From Microbacterium helvum (GTDB taxonomy: Bacteria; Actinomycetota; Actinomycetes; Actinomycetales; Microbacteriaceae): 64,000 nt of DNA. Position numbers and translations under genes: made by a program. This document shows, one piece after another, positions 24,487-33,000 of the stretch. The DNA is taken from the NCBI RefSeq assembly GCF_014779795.1, contig NZ_JACXZS010000010.1:143308-207307 (forward strand), read 5' to 3'. Below the pieces are notes generated by a model, which was given only the letters and a program-made list of their open reading frames with translations, did not search any database and had not been told where the DNA came from. How positions within the stretch are numbered: the stretch's first letter is position 1; the number at the start of each line of letters is the position of its first letter.

Positions 24487-25023
24487 TCACGCGATCAGTC
24501 GGTCCACCAGTTCGAAACTGTCGTAGACCTGGTCGTAGTCCCCGAAGTGCCCCTCGTCGCGGACGATCTGCGTGCCGCCGAGGTGGTCGAACATCATCCG
24601 GCCCTGGGCGGCATCGCAGCCGTACGGATCGTGGACCGAGTTGATGAAGCAGATGTCGTCGACACGCGACCGGATGCGATCCCAGTCGTAGCTCGCCTGC
24701 AGGACGGGCTCGTCGGACTCGTTGGGGCGGGTGGCGTACCCGGCCACCAGAATCGCCTGCGAGACAGGCGCGTCGAGGTGCTCCAGCAACGCCAGCAGCA
24801 GAGCCGCACCGGCGGAGTGGCCGACCAGCACGGTCTCGGCATCGAAGGCGTGCGCGGCGAGCACCATCGGCAAGAAGTCGGCGATCGGCTCGACGTTGAT
24901 CCCCGGATAGTACGGTCTCGCGACCCGATAGCCGCGCGCGGTCAGCCTGCGATCGAGCCAGGGATACCACGCCACGTCAGGATTCCCACCGGTGCCATGG
25001 AAGATGATCGCGTTCTTGGCCAC
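24487..25023 (-). CDS. RBBP9/YdeN-type alpha/beta hydrolase
   Basis: 178 residues. Short serine hydrolase: AIIFHGTGGNPDVAWYPWLD forms the oxyanion-side loop, LVGHSAGAALLLALL the nucleophile elbow, DPYGC a likely Asp, and EGHFGDYD the catalytic His. Size and order fit the RBBP9/YdeN family. GTG start. The substrate cannot be inferred and the neighbours are unrelated. Confidence 0.75.
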   Translation of the reverse strand: MAKNAIIFHGTGGNPDVAWYPWLDRRLTARGYRVARPYYPGINVEPIADFLPMVLAAHAFDAETVLVGHSAGAALLLALLEHLDAPVSQAILVAGYATRPNESDEPVLQASYDWDRIRSRVDDICFINSVHDPYGCDAAQGRMMFDHLGGTQIVRDEGHFGDYDQVYDSFELVDRLIA

Positions 25024-25169
25024 CCGTCGATGCTAGCCACGACACACCGATCACGCAGGAGATCGCGCCCGGCCCGAGCCGGGGATCGCCCGACGACGGC
25101 ACCCGGGTTGAGCGGATCTCGGCCGAGTCCTGGGTAGTATGGGTGCGCACATGCCGTTCAGTGCGCATC

Positions 25170-25243
25170 GGGGCTGTAGTTCAATGGCAGAACTTCTGCT
25201 TCCCAAGCAGACAGCGCGGGTTCGATTCCCGTCAGCCCCTCCA
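25170..25243 (+). tRNA. tRNA-Gly (anticodon CCC)
   Basis: Cloverleaf by eye: acceptor GGGGCTG pairs with CAGCCCC, D-arm GTTCAATGGCAGAAC, anticodon stem TCTGC/GCAGA with loop TTCCCAA giving anticodon CCC, T-arm GCGGG-TTCGATT-CCCGT. Discriminator T and an encoded CCA follow. A possible -10 TAGTAT lies at 25135-25140. Confidence 0.93.
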
Positions 25244-25245
25244 CA

Positions 25246-25270
25246 GAAACCCCCTCCCTGAGGGGGTTTC
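25246..25270 (+). terminator. Terminator of tRNA-Gly
   Basis: GAAACCCCC pairs perfectly with GGGGGTTTC around a seven-base loop, followed by TTC. It starts two bases after the tRNA CCA end. Confidence 0.8.
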
Positions 25271-25342
25271 TTCGTGTGCGGGCCGGGCTCGCGCTTCAGG
25301 TGGCGCAGGTGGCGGCATCCACTCGCCCGACACGACTATTCA

Positions 25343-25440
25343 CGCCACCCGAATCGTCGCTGAGCGCGGCCCCCTCGGTTCGGGTGGCGCAGGTTGCGGC
25401 ATCCCACCCCCCGAAGCGACCATCCACGCCACGCGAACCG
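25343..25440. repeat. CGCCACCCGAA inverted repeats
   Basis: The 289-bp gap after the tRNA holds CGCCACCCGAA (25343-25353), its exact complement TTCGGGTGGCG (25379-25389) and a near copy CGCCACGCGAACCG (25427-25440). Direct blocks CAGGTGGCGGCATCC and CAGGTTGCGGCATCC accompany them. No coding content is supported. Confidence 0.5.
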
Positions 25441-25461
25441 ATGCCGCGCCAACGTCGACCC

Positions 25462-25516
25462 GCAATCAATGGTTGCGCATTGAGTGAAGGCGCGCTAACC
25501 TGCAACCACTCATTGC
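25462..25516. promoter_or_regulatory. Twin GCAA-N7-TTGC operators
   Basis: GCAATCAATGGTTGC (25462-25476) and GCAACCACTCATTGC (25502-25516) share the same 4-7-4 dyad and start exactly 40 bp apart, close to four helical turns. They lie just before the SRPBCC-ArsR gene pair, so an ArsR dimer pair is the obvious candidate ligand. Confidence 0.55.
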
Positions 25517-25532
25517 AGATGGGAGTCGAGAG

Positions 25533-26015
25533 ATGAGCAATCCGAACGAGTACGGAAGCATCGAGCAGTCGATCTTCATCGCCGCCTCGCCCGAGGTCGT
25601 GTACGACGTGGTGAGCCGGCCCGAGCACCTCAACCGATGGTGGACCGACGAGGCGGTCTACCAGCCGGTGCCGGGCGGTTCGGGCTACCTCGCGTGGGGC
25701 GATCGGGCGACGACGCGGCCGACCGAGGTCACGCTGACCGTCGTCGAAGCCGTGCCGGGCGAGCGGTTCTCGTTCCGGTGGATCTATCCGCGCGGTGAGA
25801 CGCCCACGCCGGAGAACTCGATGCTCGTGACGTTCTCGCTGGTGCCGGACAGCGGCGGCACCCGACTGACGGTCACCGAAGAGGGCATGCGCGAGCAGGG
25901 GTGGGAGGCCGCGAAGCTCGAGGCGTACTACCTCGAGCACGTCGACGGGTGGATGCGTCACCTCGCGGATCTCGCGCGCTACGCGCCGGCGGTGGTCGAA
26001 CGGGTCGACGGCTGA
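25533..26015 (+). CDS. SRPBCC/AHSA1 domain protein
   Basis: 160 residues. START-like fold: IEQSIFIAASPEVVYDVVSRPEHLNRWWTDEA is the standard AHSA1 entry, with FSFRWIYPRGE and VTFSLVPDSGGTRLTVTEEGM in the later strands. Such proteins often pair with an ArsR regulator, as here, in an operon with a one-base overlap (TGATG). Ligand unknown; a lipophilic small molecule is typical of the fold. Confidence 0.85.
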   Translation: MSNPNEYGSIEQSIFIAASPEVVYDVVSRPEHLNRWWTDEAVYQPVPGGSGYLAWGDRATTRPTEVTLTVVEAVPGERFSFRWIYPRGETPTPENSMLVTFSLVPDSGGTRLTVTEEGMREQGWEAAKLEAYYLEHVDGWMRHLADLARYAPAVVERVDG

Positions 26016-26386
26016 TGCCCGCCGAGATCGACGACGAGCTCTGGACCGCGATCGGCGACCCCACGCGCCGACGTCTGCTCGACCTGCTCCTCTCGAACGG
26101 GCCGGGCACGGCGAGCGGGCTCAGCCGCGAGCTGCCCGTCTCGCGCCAGGCCGTCGCCAAGCAGCTGGCGGTACTGGAGCGGGCGGGGCTCGTCGTCGCC
26201 ACGGCGTCGAGCAGGGAGGTGAGGTTCGGAGTGGATCCTGAGCAGTTCGCGCGGGCCGTCGACCAGCTCTCGGCCGTCGGGCAGGCGTGGGACCGGCGAC
26301 TGCACCGGATCAAGGCCATCGCCGAGAGCGTTCAGAAGGAGCGGGACGCCGACCAGGCTCTTCCTCAGCGCGCCGATGAGGCATGA
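26015..26386 (+). CDS. ArsR-family HTH regulator
   Basis: 123 residues. ELWTAIGDPTRRRLLDLLLSNGPGTASGLSRELPVSRQAVAKQLAVLERAGLVVATASSREVRF is a complete ArsR winged helix (GDPTRRRLLDLL is the signature). No Cys metal ligands are present, so it is not a metal sensor. It is co-transcribed with the SRPBCC gene and probably autoregulates through the GCAA-N7-TTGC pair. Starts on the ATG overlapping the preceding TGA. Confidence 0.87.
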   Translation: MPAEIDDELWTAIGDPTRRRLLDLLLSNGPGTASGLSRELPVSRQAVAKQLAVLERAGLVVATASSREVRFGVDPEQFARAVDQLSAVGQAWDRRLHRIKAIAESVQKERDADQALPQRADEA

Positions 26387-26427
26387 ACTCCGCACCCTGA
26401 CCGCGCGCCGGCCTGAGGCGTCGGCGG

Positions 26428-26847
26428 TCAGCCGACCCGGGTGTACGTGCCGCGCACCAGCGGCGCAAGGTCCGCGTCAGCGGGCACGGCGGTGTCGAGC
26501 TCGACGGCGAGGCCCTCCCCGTCGCGGCGGAGGCGCATCACCGTGCGGCCGCGGTCTGAGCTGCGGTCGAGGACGAGAGTGTCGCCGTCCCACGCTGCTG
26601 AACCGGGAGCCTGCGGCACGAAGCCGTAGGAGTCGAACCACCAGAATCCCGCGCCCGCGACGACACCGTGCGCGTCGAGCCGCCCGCCGTCACGGACCTC
26701 GACGTAGTCGAAATGGATGCCGTCGGGCCCTGGTCTCACGACGATCGAGCCCTGCGCAGCCCCGGCCGCCGTCCACGCGGTCGCGAAGAGTTCCTCCTCG
26801 CCGTTCCACTCGCCGAACAGGGACTCGAATCGCGGGGAGGATGCCAC
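26428..26847 (-). CDS. Small beta-barrel-like protein of unknown function
   Basis: 139 residues. FESLFGEWNGEEELFATAWTAAGAAQGSIVVRPGPDGIHFDYVEVRDGG and later alternating strands suggest a lipocalin/DUF1579-like barrel. No catalytic motif is visible. GTG start at 26847. Convergent with the ArsR gene. Confidence 0.6.
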   Translation of the reverse strand: MASSPRFESLFGEWNGEEELFATAWTAAGAAQGSIVVRPGPDGIHFDYVEVRDGGRLDAHGVVAGAGFWWFDSYGFVPQAPGSAAWDGDTLVLDRSSDRGRTVMRLRRDGEGLAVELDTAVPADADLAPLVRGTYTRVG

Positions 26848-26960
26848 GCGCCGAACCTACCACCCGGCGCGGTTCGTCAGCGGGCGACACGGCGCCGATT
26901 CCCGCCCACGCCGGGGATCCACCCGCTGCACGGCGGCCGGGCCGAACCATACTGGGACAT

Positions 26961-29042
26961 ATGCCCGCCATCGCCGCCCACGAATACTCGCCCTGGGACT
27001 TCTGGCGCGAAGCCTCCGTCGACGACCGCGAGGCGCAGCTCGCGCTGCAGCGCACGCTGACCGAGGGGCGCTCCGACCATGAGCTCGGCGACGAGTGCTT
27101 CATCTCGGGGCTCGCGTCGATCGACAACGACGCGCTCCGACTCGGCGACCGCACCTACGTCGCGGCCGGCGCGTATCTGACCGGCGATCTCGTCACCGGC
27201 GCGGACTGCAGCATCAACCCGTACACCGTCATCCGCGGCAAGGTCACGATGGGCGACGCCGTGCGCATCGGTGCGCACACCTCGATCCTCGGGTTCAACC
27301 ACTCGATGGAGTCTGGCACCCCCGTCTTCCGCCAGCCGCTCACCTCGAAGGGCATCGTGATCGGCGAGGACGTGTGGATCGGCTCGCACGTGGTGATCCT
27401 CGACGGCGTGCGCGTCGGATCGCACTCGGTGCTCGCGGCGAGCGCCGTCGTCACGAAGGATGTGCCCGAAGGCGCGGTGGTCGGGGGCAACCCCGCCCGG
27501 TTCATCCGCTGGCGCGTCGAGCCCGACGACACCGGCATCGACCCCGCCGCTGCCGCAGACGCCGCTGCCCGGGCAGAGCAAGAAGCCGTCGCACCTGAAC
27601 CTGAAGAGGTGGATGCTCCGGCCCTCGGCCTCATGCCCGCCCTCGCCGGGAGGCACCCGGGGCGCGCGCTGGCGGCCGTCGACGAGGACTCCGACGTCGA
27701 CCCCGACTCCCCCGTCGTCACCGGCGACACAGGGCACGGAACGGCCTCGCCCTACGCACCCGATGGCGGGCGCGACACCGTCGTCGACGAGGCGGACTCC
27801 GACCCCGAGACCGCCCCGACTGCGGACGAAAGCCCGACCGCGCCCGCGGACGTCGTTGCCGGCACGATCTCCGCCGCGCCCGAACCGGTCCTCGACCGCA
27901 CCCCCGCTCCGTCGACTGCCTTCACCCTGGCCACCGGCGCGGCTCTGACGACGCCCGACGCGTACGACGGCCTCGGCGAGCGCGTCGCCTCGTTCGCCGC
28001 GCGGGTGCGGGGTGAAGCATCCACCGTCCTTGAACGCGCGTGGCGCGAAGACCTCGACCTCTTCGCCGACCGGCCGGGCGCGGCGCCCACGGTGCGCGCG
28101 CAGTGCGACGCGATCGAGATCGCCGACCTGCTGCTCGGCACGGCGCCCACGCAGGCGTCGGCGGCCGCGCAGATCCGTCGGCTGAAGGAGTGGCAGGACG
28201 CCACGACCGGTGCCGTCGCACCGCTTGACGCGGACGGTCGAGCCCAGGAGGGGCTCGGGTACTCGCACCCCGATGTGGCGTACCACGTGCTGAGCGTCGG
28301 GTACGCGCTGGATCTGCTGGGCTCGTCGTTCCCGGCTCCTCTCACATGGGTGACGGCGGCCACTCCCGAGCGGGCGGTCGCGTTCTGCGAGAGTCTGCCG
28401 TGGGCTACCGACACGTGGGGCGCCGGACACCACGTGGACGGCTTCGGCACGGCGATCCTGTGGACACGGCGTGCCGGCCACGCGATCGCGCCGGGTGTGG
28501 AGGAAGCGCTGTTCGGGTGGCTGCTGCTGCACACCGACCCGCACACCGGCATGTGGGGCGCACCCGCGCCGGACGGCGACCTGCTGCCGGTCGTCAACGG
28601 CTTCTACCGCGCCTCGCGCGGCACGTTCGCGCAGTTCGGCGTGCCTCTGCCCCGCCCCGAGCGCATCATCGACACCGTGCTGCGCCACGCGCGAACTCCG
28701 CGGTGGTTCGCGCCCGGCGCGCGCAGCGCGTGCAACGTGCTGGACGTCGCCCACCCGCTCTGGCTCACGCGCGGCACCGGGTACCGCGGCGACGAGGTGC
28801 GCGACCTCGCCGCCCGGCTGCTGTCGGACGCGCTGCAGACCTGGGCGCCGGGTGCCGGCTTCTCTTTTCGCGAGCCCTCGCCCGCCGCCCGCGGCCTCGC
28901 CGAGACCGAGCCCGGCCTGCAGGGCACCGAGATGTGGCTCGCCATCGTCTGGTACCTCGCCGACCTCGCCGGCGTCTCGGACGCACTCGGCTACCGCCCG
29001 CGCGGCGTGCACCGCCCCGAGCCCGCACTCACGCTGCCGTAG
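26961..29042 (+). CDS. Fusion of left-handed beta-helix acyltransferase and alpha/alpha-toroid domain
   Basis: 693 residues. Residues about 40-190 are hexapeptide repeats of a maltose/chloramphenicol acetyltransferase-like domain, with catalytic-type His114 in GFNHSMESGT and a closing VVGGNPARFIRW. An acidic Pro/Ala-rich linker runs to about 310. Residues about 330-680 are helical with YSHPDVAYHVLSVGYALDLLG, DTWGAGHHVDGFG and CNVLDVAHPLWLTRG, resembling terpene-cyclase or glycosidase alpha/alpha toroids. ATG 26961 begins the domain; the long open stretch upstream is Arg/Pro-rich and not protein-like. It may acetylate and recognise a glycan or prenyl substrate; this is inference. Confidence 0.7.
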   Translation: MPAIAAHEYSPWDFWREASVDDREAQLALQRTLTEGRSDHELGDECFISGLASIDNDALRLGDRTYVAAGAYLTGDLVTGADCSINPYTVIRGKVTMGDAVRIGAHTSILGFNHSMESGTPVFRQPLTSKGIVIGEDVWIGSHVVILDGVRVGSHSVLAASAVVTKDVPEGAVVGGNPARFIRWRVEPDDTGIDPAAAADAAARAEQEAVAPEPEEVDAPALGLMPALAGRHPGRALAAVDEDSDVDPDSPVVTGDTGHGTASPYAPDGGRDTVVDEADSDPETAPTADESPTAPADVVAGTISAAPEPVLDRTPAPSTAFTLATGAALTTPDAYDGLGERVASFAARVRGEASTVLERAWREDLDLFADRPGAAPTVRAQCDAIEIADLLLGTAPTQASAAAQIRRLKEWQDATTGAVAPLDADGRAQEGLGYSHPDVAYHVLSVGYALDLLGSSFPAPLTWVTAATPERAVAFCESLPWATDTWGAGHHVDGFGTAILWTRRAGHAIAPGVEEALFGWLLLHTDPHTGMWGAPAPDGDLLPVVNGFYRASRGTFAQFGVPLPRPERIIDTVLRHARTPRWFAPGARSACNVLDVAHPLWLTRGTGYRGDEVRDLAARLLSDALQTWAPGAGFSFREPSPAARGLAETEPGLQGTEMWLAIVWYLADLAGVSDALGYRPRGVHRPEPALTLP

Positions 29043-29092
29043 CCGCGTTCGCTGAGGTGGAGTGACGGATACCTCGACCGCCGGCCGCGACC

Positions 29093-29662
29093 CTACGGCG
29101 TGAACAGCACGTCCGCGCGCTCGCGCGGCGAGAAGCGTGCCGCGAAGTCGCGGTCGTTGGGAACCCAGACTTCGTTCCACAGTGAGACATGAGGGCGGCC
29201 GAGTGCGGCATCCCGAGCCATTCCCCGACGCTGAGCGGTCGCCGGGTCGACATCGCACCACACCGCGAGATCGAGGGCGTGCAGTGCATCCGGATGGAAC
29301 AGCCCGATCTGATCGACCACGAGGATGCGACCGGCGGGCACCGGCTCGAGAGGGCCGAGGGCGCGCATCGCCCAGTCGTACCGCCGGAACTCCCCCGGCC
29401 GGCCGGACCGGAACGGCGCGAGCACCTCGGCGACCAGGCGCTCGCGTTCGACGCCGTCCCAGTCCGAGGACCGCCGATGCGACCGCGTCGGATCGAGGAA
29501 GTCGTCGCCCCGCATCCGCACGGCACCGTCGAGCCGCGCGACCAGTGCGCGGGCGAGCGTCGACTTTCCTGCGCCGGCGAAGCCCGACACCCCGACGACG
29601 ATGGGATGGGATGCCTCAGCCGCCGTCTTCTCTGCGACCAGGGTGAGGGCGTCCAGATCCAT
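29093..29662 (-). CDS. Uridine-kinase-like P-loop NTPase
   Basis: 189 residues. Walker A GVSGFAGAGKST at the N-terminus, MRGDDFLDPTRSHR as the nucleoside-binding Asp motif of uridine kinase-like proteins, and RILVVDQIGLFHPDALHALDLAVWCDVDPATAQRRGMARD as Walker B and lid. It probably phosphorylates a small nucleoside or other metabolite; the exact substrate is unclear. Confidence 0.75.
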   Translation of the reverse strand: MDLDALTLVAEKTAAEASHPIVVGVSGFAGAGKSTLARALVARLDGAVRMRGDDFLDPTRSHRRSSDWDGVERERLVAEVLAPFRSGRPGEFRRYDWAMRALGPLEPVPAGRILVVDQIGLFHPDALHALDLAVWCDVDPATAQRRGMARDAALGRPHVSLWNEVWVPNDRDFAARFSPRERADVLFTP

Positions 29663-29715
29663 CCGCCCACGCTAGCGCCGCGTGGAATGTCGGAGGCCCT
29701 CCGCATCTTTGTTCT

Positions 29716-31194
29716 ATGAACTTCTCGGCGCCGGAGTCACCCGCAGCGCGGCTGACCGATGCCGCGGCGCGCGTCGCGGCGCGCCTGATTCCTGCTGCCG
29801 GCGTCGCAGACCTCGACGATGACGACCTGCTGAGACTGCTCGCTGACGCGGCGGACACCCGCAAGGCGCTCGAGCTGATCGTGGCGGCGGCGTCATCCGA
29901 GGTGTCGCGGCGGTCGGCGCGCGAGCTCGGTTATCGGGGGCTCGCGCAGCGCAAGGGACTGCGCACCGGAACCGCACTTGTGCAGCAGATCACGGGCCTC
30001 GGCCGCGCCGACGTGACCCGTGCCGTCGACACGGGAGCCGAGCTCTTCCCTGTCCTCCCGACCGCGGCGGAAGGGCATGCCGCACCCGGACTGGCGCCGG
30101 CCGTCGCCGAGTGGCTGCAGCTGCTGCGGCGCGCGCTCGCGGACGGGGAGCTGTCGCAGGCGCAGTTCCAGGCCATCCGCGCGGGTCTGGGCGATCCACC
30201 TGTCGAGCGGTATCCCCAGCTCGATCCGGATTTCCTGCCCCAGGCGTGGGCACGGGCAGTGGTGCTGCTGCTCGAAGAGGCCACGACGCAGCCTGTCGAA
30301 GAGCTTCGCAATCAAGCCCGTGTCGCACGCGACCGCCTCGATCCCGTGGGTGTGACGCTGCGGTTCGAGGAGCGGTTCGCCGCGCGGTCCTTCCGCACCT
30401 GGACCGATGCGCAGGGGCAGCGTCACGGGCACTTCGTGTTCGACGACGAAGCAGGCGCCTGGGTCGACGCACTGCTGCAAGCAGCGCTGCGGCCTCGCCG
30501 CGGGCCACGTTTCGTCGGGGCGGATGCCGCCGATCAGACACGCCCGATCGATTCCGATGAACGCACGAACGAGCAGCTCCAGTACGACACGGTTCTCGCG
30601 GTGCTGCGGACCGGCGCAGCGGCCGATCCGCACCAGGCGTTCGGTGATCGTCAGCCGGGTGTTCGCATCATCGTCGAAGCCTCCGCCATCGCGGGCGCGG
30701 CCGAACGGGGCGGGATGACGGTGACGGGCGTCGGCCATCTCGAAGACGGCGGTCTCGCCGTCGCCCCTGGAGTCGTCGAGGCGCGATTGTGCGATTCCGG
30801 GGCCATCCCCGTCCTGTGGGGCACCGATGAACGGCCCCTCGACGTCGGACGCAAGCTGCGGTTGTTCTCTCGAAAGCAGCGCATCGCCATCGCGGCGCGC
30901 GATGGGGGCTGCATGTGGCCGTCGTGCACCGCGCCGATCTCGCAGTGCGAATACCACCACCTCGACCATTGGTGGGAGGACCACGGTCGGACCGACGTCG
31001 ACGACGGCATTCCACTGTGCCGCAACTGCCATCTGCGCCTGCACAATCAGCGCTGGCGCGTCGGCCGGTCGAGAGATCCCGCGACGGGTGCCGACAGCTA
31101 TTGGCTCTATCCTCCACCGGGTCCGCTCACGGGTGAGGTCGATGAGCCGAGGCGACTCGTGTCGAGATCACCCCGTCGATTCGAGGCGGCGTGA
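29716..31194 (+). CDS. DUF222 and HNH endonuclease protein
   Basis: 492 residues. A helical DUF222-type region to about 320 (LGYRGLAQRKGLRTGTALVQQITGLGRADVTRAVDTGAELF) is followed by an HNH domain: GGCMWPSCTAPISQCEYHHLDHWWEDHGRTDVDDGIPLCRNCHLRLHNQRW, with paired Cys zinc ligands and the HH/N/H active site. These 13E12-like genes are multicopy in actinobacteria and are thought to be nucleases of mobile origin. No obvious partner adjoins. Confidence 0.88.
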   Translation: MNFSAPESPAARLTDAAARVAARLIPAAGVADLDDDDLLRLLADAADTRKALELIVAAASSEVSRRSARELGYRGLAQRKGLRTGTALVQQITGLGRADVTRAVDTGAELFPVLPTAAEGHAAPGLAPAVAEWLQLLRRALADGELSQAQFQAIRAGLGDPPVERYPQLDPDFLPQAWARAVVLLLEEATTQPVEELRNQARVARDRLDPVGVTLRFEERFAARSFRTWTDAQGQRHGHFVFDDEAGAWVDALLQAALRPRRGPRFVGADAADQTRPIDSDERTNEQLQYDTVLAVLRTGAAADPHQAFGDRQPGVRIIVEASAIAGAAERGGMTVTGVGHLEDGGLAVAPGVVEARLCDSGAIPVLWGTDERPLDVGRKLRLFSRKQRIAIAARDGGCMWPSCTAPISQCEYHHLDHWWEDHGRTDVDDGIPLCRNCHLRLHNQRWRVGRSRDPATGADSYWLYPPPGPLTGEVDEPRRLVSRSPRRFEAA

Positions 31195-31254
31195 GCGGGC
31201 GCACGGGCGACGTGCGTGCTCCGTGGATAGGCTCTCCGTGGATGTGGCGATGAG

Positions 31255-31806
31255 ATGCTTACGGGCGTGGCCATAACCGTCGTCCCGTACTCCCCCGAGT
31301 GGCCGAAGCTGTTCGCCGGCGTCGCCGACGACCTGACGCGGGCGCTGCGCGGGGTTCCGGTCGTGGCGGTCGAGCACGTCGGCTCGACGTCGGTGCCCGG
31401 CCTCGCGGCGAAGCCCGTCATCGACATCGACGTGATCGTGGAGCGTGAAGACGTCAGGGCGGCCATCGCGGCACTCGTCAGGGCGGGATACACGCACCGG
31501 GGCGATCTGGGCGTCACCGACCGCGAGTCCATGGCTGAGCCGGACACCCCGCGCCGCAACGTGTACGTGTGCGTCGCGGGCACCCTGCACGTGCGCAATC
31601 ATCTCGCGGTGCGCGACATCCTGCGCCGACGACCCGACCTGCGGGACCGCTACGCAGCGGTCAAGACCGCGCTCGCGCAGGATCCCGAGCTTGACATCGA
31701 CGCGTATCTCGCCGGCAAGTCGCCCGTGCTGCAGGACGTGCTGGCCGAGTCCGACCTCACCGAGGACGAGAAGGATGCGATCTTCCGGTTGAACACCGGG
31801 GCCTGA
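31255..31806 (+). CDS. GrpB-family nucleotidyltransferase-like protein
   Basis: 183 residues. VVPYSPEWPKLFAGVADDL, VEHVGSTSVPGLAAKPVIDIDVIV (the GSTSVPGLxAKPxID motif) and a C-terminal YAAVKTALAQDP..YLAGKSPVLQD are diagnostic of the GrpB/UPF0157 family, a predicted nucleotidyltransferase fold of unknown substrate. ATG 31255 or GTG 31267 could start; the domain begins just after both. Confidence 0.87.
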   Translation: MLTGVAITVVPYSPEWPKLFAGVADDLTRALRGVPVVAVEHVGSTSVPGLAAKPVIDIDVIVEREDVRAAIAALVRAGYTHRGDLGVTDRESMAEPDTPRRNVYVCVAGTLHVRNHLAVRDILRRRPDLRDRYAAVKTALAQDPELDIDAYLAGKSPVLQDVLAESDLTEDEKDAIFRLNTGA

Positions 31807-31867
31807 CAGGGGCGGTGGCGACCTAGGGAGTCGGTCATGGAGCGAGGAGCGCCGGTGAGGAGGTTCT

Positions 31868-31980
31868 GGTCGTTGAGCGAGCGGAGCGAGACGAAACGTC
31901 GTAAGCCGCGTGGCGGGCGCAGTCATCCGACGACGCTGCGCGGAGCTGTCAGGGGGTTGGGCTCGCTCAACGAGCGGGAG
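31868..31980. repeat. Degenerate palindrome of the TTGAGCGAGCGGAGCGAG family
   Basis: Arm one GGTCGTTGAGCGAGCGGAGC begins at 31868 and continues ACGAAACG to 31898. The opposite arm around 31961-31980 (GCTCGCTCAACGAGCGGGAG) is diverged. The minus-strand kinase gene takes its stop codon from that arm. Confidence 0.6.
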
Positions 31981-32866
31981 CGGCGGATGCGATCACGGGG
32001 TGCAGGTGCTCGCTCACGAGGGCGACCGTCGCCTGGCGGGCGCCGGCGGCGAGGCAGCCGGTCAGGTCGACGCCGGCGAGCGACGCCGCGAGGAAGCCGG
32101 CGAAGAAGGCGTCGCCCGCGCCGTTCGTGTCGACCACCTCGACCGGGACGGCAGGCACCTCGGACCGCTCCCCCGCCGCCGACAACGCGATCGCTCCCTG
32201 CGCACCCAGCGTGCACACCGCGAGCCGCGGACCTCGGTCGAGACAGCTCTGCATGAGCGCCCACGGGTCATCGGTGCCGTCGTCGTTCATGAACACGACA
32301 TCGGCCGCACGCAGGAACGGCTCGTGGAACGCCGACGCTCCGTCGTAATCGTGCAGGTCGGTCCAGATCGGCGTCCCGACTGCTCCTGCCTGCCGGCGCT
32401 CCACGAGCGCCGCACCCATCTCGCTCAGGTCGACCACGGCGATCTCCGACCGGTCGAGCGCGGTCTCGATGCGGTCGAGGTCCGACGCCGTCGGCGACGA
32501 CGGCGTCGACAGATAGAGGCTCACCCGCTCCCCCGCGTGCGTCATGAGGTTTGCGTGCCGCTCCGTGCGCTGCGAGTCGTATGCCTGTAGCGGAACATTC
32601 CCGGTGGCCAACGTGCGAGCGACCTGCTCACCCTCCTCGTCCTCGCCGATCAAGGCGTGCAGCGCCACGTCGACACCGAGGTCTGCGAGGTGCAGCACCT
32701 TGCCCGCTGACGTGCCGCCGAGGGTGTGCTGGTCGCCGAGCGCGAACTGCATGTGCGGCACCGGTTCGGGCAGTCGGTCGAGCACGATCAGATGGTTCCA
32801 CGAGGCCGGGCCGCACACGGCGACCCGGGCCGTGTGCGGCTGGGCAGAGACAGATGCGGACGGCAT
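31967..32866 (-). CDS. PfkB-family carbohydrate kinase
   Basis: 299 residues, ribokinase-like fold. VAVCGPASWNHLIVLDRLPEPVPHMQF at the N-terminus, GGTSAGKVLHLADLG sugar-binding loop, and VDTNGAGDAFFAGFLAASL with the catalytic Asp of the PfkB signature. The sugar is not evident. A TGTAAGCGCTTGCA site 32 bases upstream resembles a LacI-type operator. The stop TGA lies within a repeat arm, so the last codons (ASAAPAR) may be a recent acquisition. Confidence 0.82.
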   Translation of the reverse strand: MPSASVSAQPHTARVAVCGPASWNHLIVLDRLPEPVPHMQFALGDQHTLGGTSAGKVLHLADLGVDVALHALIGEDEEGEQVARTLATGNVPLQAYDSQRTERHANLMTHAGERVSLYLSTPSSPTASDLDRIETALDRSEIAVVDLSEMGAALVERRQAGAVGTPIWTDLHDYDGASAFHEPFLRAADVVFMNDDGTDDPWALMQSCLDRGPRLAVCTLGAQGAIALSAAGERSEVPAVPVEVVDTNGAGDAFFAGFLAASLAGVDLTGCLAAGARQATVALVSEHLHPVIASAAPAR

Positions 32867-32897
32867 CCGCTCAGTTAACCAGGTTTTCCATCGCTTG

Positions 32898-32911
32898 TGT
32901 AAGCGCTTGCA
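32898..32911. promoter_or_regulatory. LacI/GalR-type operator TGTAAGCGCTTGCA
   Basis: A near-perfect palindrome centred on AAGCGCTT lies upstream of the PfkB kinase gene. LacI-family sugar regulators favour sites with a central CG of this kind. No LacI gene adjoins directly. Confidence 0.4.
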
Positions 32912-33000
32912 GGAGCTGACGTGCCTGATGCAGGATCGTGATGTCTGCCGTGGTCGTGACGGGCTTAGGTGTGACCTCGTGAAGCGAGAGTCGACCGGGC

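Noticed and set aside
26877..29261. Antisense frame of 794 codons over the acyltransferase fusion
   Set aside because: Composition typical of reverse-frame reading of GC-rich DNA; the plus-strand gene has clear hexapeptide repeats.
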